A stretch of DNA of 64,000 nucleotides from assembly GCA_017434025.1 (NCBI GenBank), contig JAFRGC010000066.1:1-64000 (forward strand). The letters run 5' to 3'. Numbering within the stretch: the first letter of the stretch is position 1; each line of letters opens with the position of its first letter. Source of the DNA: Mogibacterium sp. GTDB lineage: Bacteria > Bacillota > Clostridia > Peptostreptococcales > Anaerovoracaceae. Position numbers and translations under genes: made by a program. The notes beneath the pieces were generated by a model that made no database searches, was not told the DNA's origin, and saw nothing but the letters and a program-made list of their open reading frames with translations. Below, one piece after another: positions 1-7,372 of the stretch.

Positions 1-1
1 C

Positions 2-112
2 CGCGTCGATCTCAAAACCGTCTGTGAACAGATGGGCAGATCCCCTGAATGGATGCCGGATATCCTTCTTCGGGCAGATGGGTATGAGACACAATTCTAT
101 AAAAAAGACTGA
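2..112 (+). CDS. C-terminal end of an unidentified protein (partial)
   Basis: A plus-strand reading frame enters from the left edge and runs 36 codons to TGA at 110-112; the start lies outside the window. The visible tail is polar and ends in FYKKD. A strong hairpin follows at once, which supports this being a real gene end. I do not recognise the family from so short a tail; a vague resemblance to short DUF4250-type proteins is not strong enough to use. Confidence 0.45.
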   Translation, partial: RVDLKTVCEQMGRSPEWMPDILLRADGYETQFYKKD

Positions 113-119
113 ATCAGAA

Positions 120-157
120 AAGCGGCTCCCGGTTCTTTACTACGCCGGAGGCCGCTT
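120..157. terminator. Bidirectional terminator-like hairpin
   Basis: The arms AAGCGGC and GCCGCTT pair perfectly and extend inward through a partly paired CCGG segment, with A-rich sequence on the left and T-rich on the right. It sits between the end of the plus-strand gene at 112 and the end of the minus-strand gene at 182, so it can serve both convergent genes. Confidence 0.7.
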
Positions 158-181
158 ATTCTTTAGCTGTCCTTTCCACCT

Positions 182-364
182 CTATGATATGGGGCTTTGT
201 CCTTCCATATCACTCCATGCCTTGCCTTTATCTGGATTAAGAATATCTGCCTGCTGCTCCTCAGTCCAGTCTCGGGTCGCCTTCCCTTCCTGAACTAATT
301 GTTGCTCTCTTTCCCATGCCAGTCTTATTGCTTTGTTTCTCTCCTTCATACTTGTTTTTGACAT
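182..364 (-). pseudogene. Short protein resembling the front of an HNH-type toxin nuclease, probably truncated
   Basis: This 60-residue frame starts 4 bp after the SUKH gene stop and is probably co-transcribed with it. Residues 28-36 (KATRDWTEE) and the following QQADIL..KGKAW..MEGQ resemble the segment before the EGQH catalytic motif in HNH/Endo VII-fold toxin tips of polymorphic toxins. Here the protein stops five residues after EGQ, so the histidine-rich catalytic part is missing. I read it as a broken or domesticated toxin tip beside its immunity gene. The resemblance is from memory; it could instead be an unrelated small protein. Confidence 0.4.
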
Positions 365-368
365 AGGA

Positions 369-794
369 TCACTCTCCTATCCCAAGCAAGTCATAAAGAT
401 CGTCCAAGAAAGCAAAAAAATCGTCGTATGTTAGTTCTTCATCAAGTTCTCCAGTCTCGTGGTCATATACATATATTTTTTCATCACCTTTCTGGAATAA
501 TACAGGATCTCCAGATGCCAATGCACCGATTACGACATAACTGTCATCAGGTCTGTCATCGTTCTTGCCATCGATTATCGGCTTATGATCAACACCATAC
601 ATCTGTACACCAGCAGGCAGGAAAAACTCACCGCCATCACAGAAAAGTAGCCACTCCTTATATTTTGACGGCAACACGATGTCATTATCTTTTTCAAATT
701 GAGTAATCTGGTCTTCTGTTGCCCCTTCAATAAAAATCATTTTCCCTTGCTCGTTAAATCTTTCAACTAGTTTTCCAAATTCATCAGATGTCAT
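369..794 (-). CDS. SMI1/KNR4 (SUKH) family immunity-type protein
   Basis: The 141-residue protein has the SUKH layout: an N-terminal helix, a pair like 'ATEDQITQFEKDNDIVLP' followed by YKEWLLFCDGGEF, central strands with a VVIG..ASGDPV stretch, and an acidic C-terminal helix (residues about 118-141). SUKH proteins usually act in the cytoplasm as immunity proteins that bind and block nuclease or deaminase toxins of contact-dependent systems. The next gene (182-364) looks like the remains of such a nuclease, which fits. The immunity role is inferred from family and context; the fold assignment is firm. Confidence 0.8.
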   Translation of the reverse strand: MTSDEFGKLVERFNEQGKMIFIEGATEDQITQFEKDNDIVLPSKYKEWLLFCDGGEFFLPAGVQMYGVDHKPIIDGKNDDRPDDSYVVIGALASGDPVLFQKGDEKIYVYDHETGELDEELTYDDFFAFLDDLYDLLGIGE

Positions 795-851
795 GATAAC
801 CTCCTATCGCGCATTTTTCTCGGTTTTGTCGTTGCCGCAAGAAGATCCACC

Positions 852-2246
852 TTATAATCCGCAAGCACTTCTTAATATCTCCAGCATCTCATTTCCATGC
901 TCTTCATAGGCGCTCTCTTTCCATTCCTTATTTGGATTAATACCCTCATGGATCATGTCTCTTACGATTTCTGCCATTATCCTCAGCTTTATACTTCCTT
1001 TTGAAATCATATCTTCAAATGTACTTTGTTTTGATTCCGGCGACATATTAGAGAACTTTGAATTAACATTTCTCTGAATAATACATAGGTTTCCAAAACT
1101 ATTAACGCCGGCATCTGGTGCCCACTGCTCAAACGTCCCCTCTGACGGATGCTGTGGATACCAGTGCTCAACTGAATTCCGGAATTCAAATACAAAATTC
1201 GAGTATTTGCTCTGATCACGTTTCCAAAGAAGATAATCCAAGTAGTTAAAGACTAAATGCGGTGTATTTACACCCATATCATAATCCCCAGCATCAAGAT
1301 AATCTTTTACGGTGACACTTCCATTTGCACTGCTTTCCACACCAAAGCATATGTACTCTTCGATCACGGATTCAAACTGGCTCATATCGTCTCTATTCGA
1401 ATCTATATACAACCATCTCAGAAGCTCTGTTATCCAGTGCATGATTTTGGGAGATGTGTATGATACTCTCAGAAGCGACTGAAGCATAAGAACTCTCCTA
1501 TGCCTTGCATCGTATGTTTGTTTCCATTCACCCTTAACTCCGATATAGCTGTTTGAATAGTATGGCTTCTTCTTTGACTGCTGCCCAGAGGAATGAAACG
1601 CTTTAATGCTCCAGCTCCCATCAGAATCATCGTTCACAAACTCCCTTTTTACAATGTATTTATCAAACAGAAATCTGCATTTCAAAAGACACTTAACAAA
1701 TCCCTTGGAAAAGGAAGCTTTGTCGAGTAAATCCCCATTCTTCGTCCCTTCCTCAATTACACTTGTAAAAGTCTCAGACAATTTCTTATCATCAAGCAAT
1801 TCATTTATATGGGCATCAATTCCATTTGCCCATACATAAATCTTCAATACGTGCAGTAAAAAGTAAGGGAAGGTAATAATGCTTTCAAATCGAACCCTGT
1901 CATCCGAATCCGCAATTATGCTTTTATGATCAACAACAAACTTCGGATCAATAATGTCTTTGATACTTTTTCCGCTCTTGCTGCGGTCATGTACTTTAAT
2001 CTTACAATTTGGTTCATATTCCCACTCAGAGCCAAATATCTCTGCTCGAATATCGGTATCAAAATGCATTTGAACATAGCCGGTCATATCGCTGCAGGCA
2101 TCCCATATCTTTGAGAAAGTTGCCATATACCTATTGTCCAAATAACTCATTAACTGAGCTTTCAGAATATCCTGCTGTTCAAGTTGTTCACCACGGGTAT
2201 TCATGATTTCAAAATAATGATTGGCAATATTTCTGAATCCACTCAT
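852..2246 (-). pseudogene. N-terminally deleted GmrSD-like (DUF262/DUF1524) restriction protein
   Basis: The 464-residue frame opens with FRNIANHYFEIMNTRGEQLEQ..ILKAQLM, which in DUF262 proteins is an internal motif (the NTRG-x-x-L..ILKA segment) preceded by about 150-250 residues with the ParB-like DGQQR nucleotide-binding site. That part is absent. Near the C-terminus are SVEHWYPQHP and VNSFGNLCIIQRNVNSKFSN, typical of the DUF1524 HNH-like nuclease domain. Full-length GmrSD-type proteins are modification-dependent (type IV) restriction enzymes. The frame begins inside the end of the RHH gene 2209-2424, so a deletion seems to have joined the two. The long intact frame leaves open a trimmed but expressed protein. 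Confidence 0.65.
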
Positions 2247-2424
2247 GAAGAAGATCGCTGACGGTAGTGTGATTTTTCAAGGCATACATTTTCACGGCGT
2301 CGCTGTCTTCCTGAGTGATAGAAAGTGTAATCTTTTTCTTGGCTGTCTCTTTGGGAGCTCCGCTTACAGTTGCCTGTTCACTGGCCTGATTCGTTAAATC
2401 GAAAGCATTCGTTTTCTTAACCAT
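2209..2424 (-). CDS. Small ribbon-helix-helix-like DNA-binding protein
   Basis: A 71-residue protein with a basic N-terminal half (KETAKKK) followed by ITLSITQEDSDAVKMYALKNHTTVSDLLHEW: one strand and two helices of the ribbon-helix-helix/ParD-CopG type. Such proteins bind operator DNA as dimers and are common as plasmid copy-control, partition or antitoxin proteins. No toxin partner is visible; the next frame downstream is the truncated GmrSD gene, which overlaps its last 38 bp in another frame. That overlap suggests the original downstream gene was lost. RHH family likely; biological partner unknown. Confidence 0.6.
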   Translation of the reverse strand: MVKKTNAFDLTNQASEQATVSGAPKETAKKKITLSITQEDSDAVKMYALKNHTTVSDLLHEWIQKYCQSLF

Positions 2425-2778
2425 TATCTATTCCTCCTCATAGCAGAGCAGTTACATCTGTACGTATGTAATTATATCCGTAAATACTTCCGAGGTCAAA
2501 GTATGAAGAGTAAATAATATGCTCAAAGTCAAGAAAAGCCCTCTACCAGGTTCATTTACGATTTAGGACGATTATAGCCTGTATCACCCATCCCTATGAT
2601 CGCTGTAGATACGTCATTTAGCTGAGTGGGAGCCTAGTGAGATTTGTTTTGCCGGGATATATTTCATTTCACACGCCCCTTCATTTACCTGATTCTAACC
2701 CTCTGCTGCTAGGATTCTATCAAAAAAAATGTAACAAAAAACGCCCACAAGAGTGAGCGAATTGTTAGCCTTAGGCCC
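2425..2778. other. Intergenic stretch, AT-rich
   Basis: About 350 bases without a supported gene. It must hold the minus-strand promoter for the RHH gene; an AT-rich stretch with TACGTATGTA at about 2461-2470 could be an RHH operator, but the evidence is weak. I see no RNA gene or mobile-element end here. Confidence 0.3.
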
Positions 2779-3048
2779 TTATCTAATGCATGACATCAAG
2801 TACTGATTGATCTCCACATCTGTCATATCAGAATAGTTTTCCGGCACCCCTCTCCTGAGTGTATCTAAGTATGATTCACAAGGCTCATTGTAAGGACGTA
2901 TTCCATCATTAGTTATGGTTACCACTTCACATCCGTCCAGTGTCCCCAAGCTCTTGATGGTGTTATACCAGTTAGGACAGCATTCTGGTGGATTTCCGCT
3001 GTTCTCTTCATAGGCGACATGATTAAATTGCTCTCGCGCATGATACAT
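2779..3048 (-). CDS. Hypothetical protein, possibly a gene fragment
   Basis: An 89-residue frame with two cysteines (ECCPNWY), an aromatic-rich first half and an acidic C-terminus. I do not recognise it. It lies alone between the island's RHH gene and the TIR gene, in DNA more AT-rich than the rest of the window. It has the look of the tail of a larger accessory protein that lost its front. Coding status uncertain. Confidence 0.35.
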   Translation of the reverse strand: MYHAREQFNHVAYEENSGNPPECCPNWYNTIKSLGTLDGCEVVTITNDGIRPYNEPCESYLDTLRRGVPENYSDMTDVEINQYLMSCIR

Positions 3049-3210
3049 GCTTCAACAAAAACATGCGTATGTTTTAAAGAACAAAAAAATGGGCAGACCA
3101 TTGCGCCTGCCCTATCCTATCTATCTTTTCATTTCTGATTTATGCCCTTCAGTTCATTACTTTATAAAGGAGCTTTCAGTGACGTTCGCAGCTGAAACGA
3201 ATGCCAACCG

Positions 3211-4752
3211 CTAAGTTTCTTTATGAACATAACAGGTTGCCTCAGAGCATAAGGTTACCTGCTCGCCTTTGATTTTTTCTAATGGATTGTTTTCATCTCT
3301 CTTCATCGGTCTATAGTATAAGAAACTTTTTGTAATTAATTCACACGTTTCGGTGATATCTTCCCGAACCCGGGCTTTGTATTGGATGACACCTGGAATG
3401 TCCGGACCGTAGAGACCGGTGTTGATTCCGTTTAATGCAATCGCGTCGCATAGCTTTCTTCCATATACGTAAGATGACGTATGGTCTTGTTCGGGAATCG
3501 AATATAGAATTGTCGTATCTGGAATGAGTTCTAGTTCCTTCGGCAGCTCGTCACGGAAGGTAACATCTTCAATATCATCGTAATGATCATTATGCATAGT
3601 AATGCGAAAGGTAAGGATGTCACCAGGCACCACTGCAATCCGGTCAGCAAAAGTCCGTCTGTCAACGGAAACTGTGCGCTGGAAAGACACCTTGCGTATA
3701 GGTTTTACAATAAACTGAAATTCAATCCTGCAGCTGTACTCTATTCCTCCGGGCAGCATTCCACTACGTTTGTTAAATCCAATATAAACACCTTCACTGA
3801 ATAGAACTGTACCGAGCCCTTCTCCATTCAGTTTTCCGAAGGTATATATTTTTGAGGTAGCACTTACGTATTCGATGATCGCATCTGCGGGACAGACGAG
3901 TGCAATTTGATCCCATACACGATACCACTCTGGTCCTTGATCTCTCCACCATATTTCGGCTTGCAGAATTTCCGGAGAACCAGCCTTAAGTGCTTTTGGA
4001 AGATCAACGGCGACTTTGATATTGTCCGCAATAGTCTTTCCGGTCTTGTTTAATTCCGGATTTGCGTCATTACAGACATAAATCTCAGCGGTGTATACTG
4101 AGCCCGGCTGTACTTGCACAAGGTGATCTTCTGGCTTCTGTGAATTCCCATTTATGGCGAGAAAATGCCGTTCATCCCCATACAGAGGATTGTCTATCAG
4201 CGAATTCATCGTGATTTGATCTGGAGGAGCTTCCCCAAAGAAAAAACCATCTCTTGCGGGACCCCAGTTAACACCTTCGACATAGCGGAAAGCATCACGG
4301 CAATCCTCCAGCTTACCACTGTTAATTAGTTGCTCAACAACTTCTGATGCAGGCATATCGATAGCAGAGATCATCTGCTTTGGGGCGAGTATCATGCCGA
4401 GACCGCCGGATATATTTGCAGTCTCTAATTGAATCGTTATCATTTCCATGGGGTCAAATTCGGTGTCAGATTCACTTATGCGCCGTTTCGCCTCGCTATC
4501 TGCCCAGTATATCTCAGCTTTACAATACTCCGACTTAATTGACTCCACGGAACACATATAAAGAAAGACGCGACAGTTCTTTACGCGTTCTGCGAGCTCG
4601 TCCCGCCAATCATTACCAGCATGAAGTCCCTCATCGAACCAAACATGATACCCATTATTCTGTAAATGATCGATGATTGAAGAGACAAGATCCCGATCTG
4701 AACGTGAGTAACTGACGAAAATAAACGGATCATCACCACTGTATGCTTTCAT
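3211..4752 (-). CDS. TIR-domain protein with C-terminal DUF11-like domain
   Basis: The 513-residue protein starts with a TIR domain (about 9-150): strand A FIFVSYSRSD, the BB-loop region WFDEGLHAGNDW and SIKSEYCKAEI, where Glu80 is the expected NADase glutamate (S..C..E context). After a linker, residues about 200-510 form beta-rich modules; VVPGDILTFRITMHN..IEDVTFRDELPKEL is characteristic of DUF11-type repeats normally seen in surface proteins. There is no signal peptide or membrane helix, so the protein looks cytoplasmic. Bacterial TIRs commonly cleave NAD+ in antiphage or effector roles; the DUF11-like part may be the sensor or target-binding portion (inference). Confidence 0.8.
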   Translation of the reverse strand: MKAYSGDDPFIFVSYSRSDRDLVSSIIDHLQNNGYHVWFDEGLHAGNDWRDELAERVKNCRVFLYMCSVESIKSEYCKAEIYWADSEAKRRISESDTEFDPMEMITIQLETANISGGLGMILAPKQMISAIDMPASEVVEQLINSGKLEDCRDAFRYVEGVNWGPARDGFFFGEAPPDQITMNSLIDNPLYGDERHFLAINGNSQKPEDHLVQVQPGSVYTAEIYVCNDANPELNKTGKTIADNIKVAVDLPKALKAGSPEILQAEIWWRDQGPEWYRVWDQIALVCPADAIIEYVSATSKIYTFGKLNGEGLGTVLFSEGVYIGFNKRSGMLPGGIEYSCRIEFQFIVKPIRKVSFQRTVSVDRRTFADRIAVVPGDILTFRITMHNDHYDDIEDVTFRDELPKELELIPDTTILYSIPEQDHTSSYVYGRKLCDAIALNGINTGLYGPDIPGVIQYKARVREDITETCELITKSFLYYRPMKRDENNPLEKIKGEQVTLCSEATCYVHKET

Positions 4753-5033
4753 GACGGTTTCCTTTACTAATACCTTTATGTGTTTTGATGCAGTAGATAC
4801 ACCTGTATTTGCTGACTTCTAAATACTTCGCCTATAATACAGATATTGATCCGATTATATCATGCAGATTTACTTTATGCACGCCTGCCCCTATCCTATC
4901 TATATCTTTCCTTCTTTTTTATCCTGCCATGCGAGAACTAATTCTGGGTTCTGCTCATACGCCAATCTCGTTGATTAGGTCTACTAGTTGATATACAGTC
5001 ATTTCATTGTAATCCATTATTATCTGCTTTCTT

Positions 5034-5552
5034 CTACCTCTCCTGCCACCTATATGTCCTGTCATCATACTCATACTTCAGATCTCTTCGCGCCAGATAT
5101 TCCCGCGCTTCCGCACCTTCCCGGAACTCTTTTACCGCATCTTTCAGGTTCCTCACTTCATCGAGAACACCGTTTGTAAAGTGCAGCTCCAGCGCTTCTT
5201 CATAGTTGAGATAGCACTCAAGGAAGTCCGAGATCCTGTATTCCTCTGCATCATCACCTGCTATGATGCAGCTTCCGGTATAATGCAGTCTCTTCATTTC
5301 CGGAGAGATCGTTTTGTCCGCAGGATCTCTGTCTTCATCATAAGCACCGCCCTTGGATCTGATCACATATAAGCAGTCATCGATGATAAAGTAGTCTGCC
5401 GTATACCCTCTCCAGCACGCAGTGCATACCCAGCGTTCCTCCAGAGGACCCGGGCCCGGCAGTTCGCCGATCATGCTTTTGCCCATCTCGATATCGATGA
5501 GCGTAAACTTCCTCCCGTTGTATGTAACATAGTCCGCCATCTGTACAGTCAT
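5034..5552 (-). CDS. Hypothetical protein
   Basis: A 172-residue acidic protein with a good ribosome site (AAGGAG before ATG). It contains CTACWRGYTADYFIIDDCLYVI and a charged C-terminal helix (about 125-172). No signal peptide or membrane segment. The start lies 27 bp after the stop of the ADP-ribosylglycohydrolase gene, so the two probably form a transcription unit. I do not recognise the family; a link to ADP-ribose metabolism is only suggested by the neighbour. Confidence 0.65.
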   Translation of the reverse strand: MTVQMADYVTYNGRKFTLIDIEMGKSMIGELPGPGPLEERWVCTACWRGYTADYFIIDDCLYVIRSKGGAYDEDRDPADKTISPEMKRLHYTGSCIIAGDDAEEYRISDFLECYLNYEEALELHFTNGVLDEVRNLKDAVKEFREGAEAREYLARRDLKYEYDDRTYRWQER

Positions 5553-5579
5553 AGTCCCAACTCCTTTGTCATTACAGTG

Positions 5580-6386
5580 TTATTCTATTCTACCATAGAA
5601 CTTCCGCAGCATCTCCGCCATATCATCCGGCAGACGCTTCTCGCACTCCGCCTTCAGCTCGTCAGGAACGCCGTAGAACGCTTCTGCGATCGACCCTGCG
5701 ATGCATGTCAGCGTATCGCAGTCTCCGCCAAGCGAGACGGCCGTCCTGATGACATCCTCGAAATCACTGCCCTCGAGGAATGCTGTGATCGCTTCCGGTA
5801 CGGTCTCCTGGCACGACTCCACATGGTGATAACCAGGCCTGATCTCATCACAGGTCCTGCTGAGGTCATAGCCAAATACTTTGATGACAAGATCTCTGAT
5901 CTCTTCTTTGCTGCTTCCGTGCCTCGCCAGCCAGATCGCTGCAGCGGTCGCTTCCGCGCCTTTGACCCCTTCCGGATGGTTGTGAGTGACCTCGGAAGTC
6001 CATCTCGCGATCCTGCGTGTCGTCTCCAGATCATCGAACAGCCAGCCGGCTGCCGCCACTCTCATGGCCGAGCCATTGCCCCAGCTGTTGTAAGGTTCAC
6101 GCTCGTTGTTGTGCAGCCAGGTGCGGAATCTCCCGCCGTAGCCGGAGTTCGGATACTTGCGGCCCCATTTGTGCATCATATCTACGAGGAGGTCTTTGGT
6201 CGCCTTCTCGTCATCGATCACCTTCATGCCGCATGCACGCATCAATGCCTCAGCGACAGCGATCGTCATGACGCTATCGTCCGTATAAGTCGCACCCTTG
6301 TCGAAGAACGGGAAATCTTTGGTTTTGGCCCCTCTGTCGAATTCGTAAGGGCTGCCGATCATATCTCCTAATATTGCTCCATACAT
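5580..6386 (-). CDS. ADP-ribosylglycohydrolase (DraG/ARH family)
   Basis: The 268-residue protein has the family hallmarks: an N-terminal GDMIGSPYE (residues 7-15), the metal-binding TDDS at 35-38, and GGDCDT at about 220-225, which supplies the second half of the dinuclear Mg2+ site. The family hydrolyses ADP-ribose from arginine or other acceptors, or related ADP-ribose conjugates, in the cytoplasm. Length is typical. Start chosen by GAAGGAGG 8-9 bp upstream. With the TIR proteins and the macrodomain in this window it adds to an NAD+/ADP-ribose theme. Exact substrate cannot be told from sequence. Confidence 0.9.
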   Translation of the reverse strand: MYGAILGDMIGSPYEFDRGAKTKDFPFFDKGATYTDDSVMTIAVAEALMRACGMKVIDDEKATKDLLVDMMHKWGRKYPNSGYGGRFRTWLHNNEREPYNSWGNGSAMRVAAAGWLFDDLETTRRIARWTSEVTHNHPEGVKGAEATAAAIWLARHGSSKEEIRDLVIKVFGYDLSRTCDEIRPGYHHVESCQETVPEAITAFLEGSDFEDVIRTAVSLGGDCDTLTCIAGSIAEAFYGVPDELKAECEKRLPDDMAEMLRKFYGRIE

Positions 6387-6492
6387 AAGTGTTGCCCTCC
6401 TTCTCTTAACGATTCCTCTGTCTTACACCTGTATTATACATGATAGCTGACAGCGTTGGTCGCCGCGCATGCGACAAATGCGATTTCGCAGC

Positions 6493-6520
6493 AAAACAGC
6501 GCCTCACATCGCGAGGCGCT
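6493..6520 (-). terminator. Terminator of tRNA operon A
   Basis: AGCGCCTC and GAGGCGCT form an 8-bp stem; on the minus strand it is followed by a TTTT run. It lies just downstream of the last tRNA of operon A. Confidence 0.85.
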
Positions 6521-6539
6521 ATGCGTTTTGGCGAGAATC

Positions 6540-6615
6540 TGGCACTCCCCAAGAGATTCGAACTCTTATCAATGGCTTAGAAGGCCACTGCTCTGTCCGT
6601 TGAGCTAAAGGAGTA
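6540..6615 (-). tRNA. tRNA-Arg (TCT)
   Basis: Full cloverleaf with seven-pair acceptor, D-loop GG, anticodon loop CTTCTAA (TCT, reads AGA/AGG), normal T-loop TTCGAAT and encoded CCA. Last gene of operon A. Confidence 0.95.
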
Positions 6616-6619
6616 TATT

Positions 6620-6695
6620 GGTGATCCCCGTGGGATTCGAACCCACATCACCCGGATTAAGAGTCCGGTGTCTTGAGCCGTTAGACTAGAGGATC
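6620..6695 (-). tRNA. tRNA-Lys (CTT)
   Basis: Cloverleaf with acceptor GATCCTC/GGGGATC, anticodon loop CTCTTAA (CTT, reads AAG), T-loop TTCGAAT and encoded CCA. The leader peptide of this operon uses only AAG for lysine. Confidence 0.95.
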
Positions 6696-6696
6696 A

Positions 6697-6771
6697 TGGA
6701 GCTCCCAGTCGGATTTGAACCGACAATCCACTGCTTACAAGGCAGGTGCGATACCGTTACGCTACAGGAGC
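6697..6771 (-). tRNA. tRNA-Thr (TGT)
   Basis: Cloverleaf with acceptor GCTCCTG, anticodon loop CTTGTAA (TGT), T-loop TTCAAAT and encoded CCA. Threonine is among the commonest residues in the leader peptide of this operon. Confidence 0.95.
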
Positions 6772-6780
6772 ACAAGCAAC

Positions 6781-6914
6781 GTCCGAGAATATCAGAAACA
6801 GTGTTTATACCCGCTCTTCCGTTAAGCTACTGCCGCATAGATGGCGCGGCAGATTGGAGTCGAACCAACACATGGGGATTAGCGATCCGATGTAACTGTC
6901 TCACCGCTTCGGAC
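6781..6914 (-). ncRNA. Permuted tRNA-like RNA, copy 1
   Basis: Read on the minus strand, the element begins GTCCGA and ends TCGGAC, which pair. Inside the order is: an ACAGT strand, a T-arm with TTCGACT loop, acceptor strand CTGCCGC, loop GCCATCTAT, acceptor strand GCGGCAG, a D-arm with GG, then ACTGT pairing with ACAGT. So the two tRNA halves are in swapped order, joined through the acceptor end, and the closing stems occupy the anticodon-arm position. The acceptor loop starts with a discriminator G and CCA. Conserved with copies 2 and 3: CCGAAGCGG near the 5' end and TATTCTCGG at the 3' end. No normal anticodon loop is present. Function unknown. Confidence 0.75.
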
Positions 6915-6931
6915 ATTATTGCTTGATCAAG

Positions 6932-7006
6932 TGGTATCCCGTGCAGGAGTCCAACCCGCATCTCGGAGTCCGTAGCTCCGCGTCCTCTGCATTAGACGAA
7001 CGAGAT
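6932..7006 (-). tRNA. tRNA-Arg (ACG), altered elbow
   Basis: Acceptor ATCTCGT/ACGGGAT, anticodon loop CTACGGA (ACG, reads CGN), A discriminator and CCA. The T-loop is TTGGACT (G56) and the D-loop has GC where GG is usual, so the 19-56 tertiary pair becomes C-G instead of G-C. Confidence 0.9.
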
Positions 7007-7011
7007 ATATG

Positions 7012-7090
7012 TGGTCGGGGTGGAGAGATTCTAACTCTCGGCCTTCCGGGCCCAGACCGGACGCTCTACAGCAAGCTGAGCTACACCCCG
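7012..7090 (-). tRNA. tRNA-Pro (TGG), altered elbow and C33
   Basis: Acceptor CGGGGTG/CACCCCG, stem TCCGG/CCGGA, loop TCTGGGC giving anticodon TGG with C at position 33. T-loop TTAGAAT has A56 and the lengthened D-loop has no GG, only GCTGT. First gene of operon A, starting only a few bases after the attenuator T-run. Confidence 0.85.
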
Positions 7091-7093
7091 AAG

Positions 7094-7124
7094 AAAAAAC
7101 GCCTGTCTCAATGAGACAAGCGTT
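7094..7124 (-). terminator. Attenuator terminator A
   Basis: Minus-strand hairpin AACGCTTGTCTCA / TGAGACAGGCGTT (13 positions, one G-U) followed by six T's, directly before tRNA-Pro. Its 5' arm CTTGTCTCATT can alternatively pair with AATGAGACAGG inside the 42-codon leader frame (11 pairs, one G-U). Confidence 0.85.
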
Positions 7125-7195
7125 CGTGGGTCAATCTGTGATCGATCGTTAGTCGATCTATTGCCGATCTAAAGCCGATCAAGCAATGCGTGCGG

Positions 7196-7324
7196 CTATC
7201 TCTTCACATGCCGCGCACCCGTCATTCCTGTCTCATTTTCGTACACAAAACCAGTTCCCTTACCAACGCGCGGGAATCTTGTGGTCCTGTTATTCGTTCT
7301 CGGCAGACGACGTGTGTTCAGCAT
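7196..7324 (-). CDS. 42-residue leader peptide A of the tRNA operon
   Basis: A frame of 42 codons plus TAG with AAAGGA seven bases before ATG. Residues 2-24 contain 14 Arg, Thr, Pro or Lys (RR, PRT, RTTR, PR, K), the very amino acids of the tRNAs in this operon; both Lys codons are AAG, matching the encoded tRNA-Lys(CTT). The C-terminal part GFVYENET..GARHV resembles leaders B and C in both reading frame and spacing. The codons NET overlap the antiterminator segment. I infer a regulatory leader whose translation controls terminator A, not a stable protein. Confidence 0.8.
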   Translation of the reverse strand: MLNTRRLPRTNNRTTRFPRVGKGTGFVYENETGMTGARHVKR

Positions 7325-7372
7325 TGTAGTTTCCTTTCCGGCCTTGCAGCCTAATTTCTTATTCGCGCTTAG

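Noticed and set aside
4753..5033. Possible small gene between the TIR gene and the hypothetical gene
   Set aside because: Short plus-strand frames here have no ribosome site and run into the neighbouring coding region; I see nothing supportable.
5577..6371. Plus-strand 264-codon frame opposite the ADP-ribosylglycohydrolase gene
   Set aside because: Antisense shadow of a clearly recognised gene, with no motif or ribosome site.
6781..6914. Group I intron or two-piece tmRNA
   Set aside because: At about 135 nt the elements are far too short for a group I core, and no tag-encoding frame or pseudoknot set of tmRNA is present; only the permuted order is shared with two-piece tmRNA.
6781..6914. 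Twister or hammerhead self-cleaving ribozyme, prompted by the conserved AAGCGG loop
   Set aside because: The other invariant positions of these ribozymes (for example CUGAUGA and GAAA of hammerhead) are not present. An unknown ribozyme activity is not excluded.
7094..7324. T-box riboswitch in the tRNA operon leaders
   Set aside because: GGGTGCGCGG recalls the T-box core, but the TGGN bulge for the tRNA CCA end and the specifier stem are missing, and the leaders encode a conserved-length frame.
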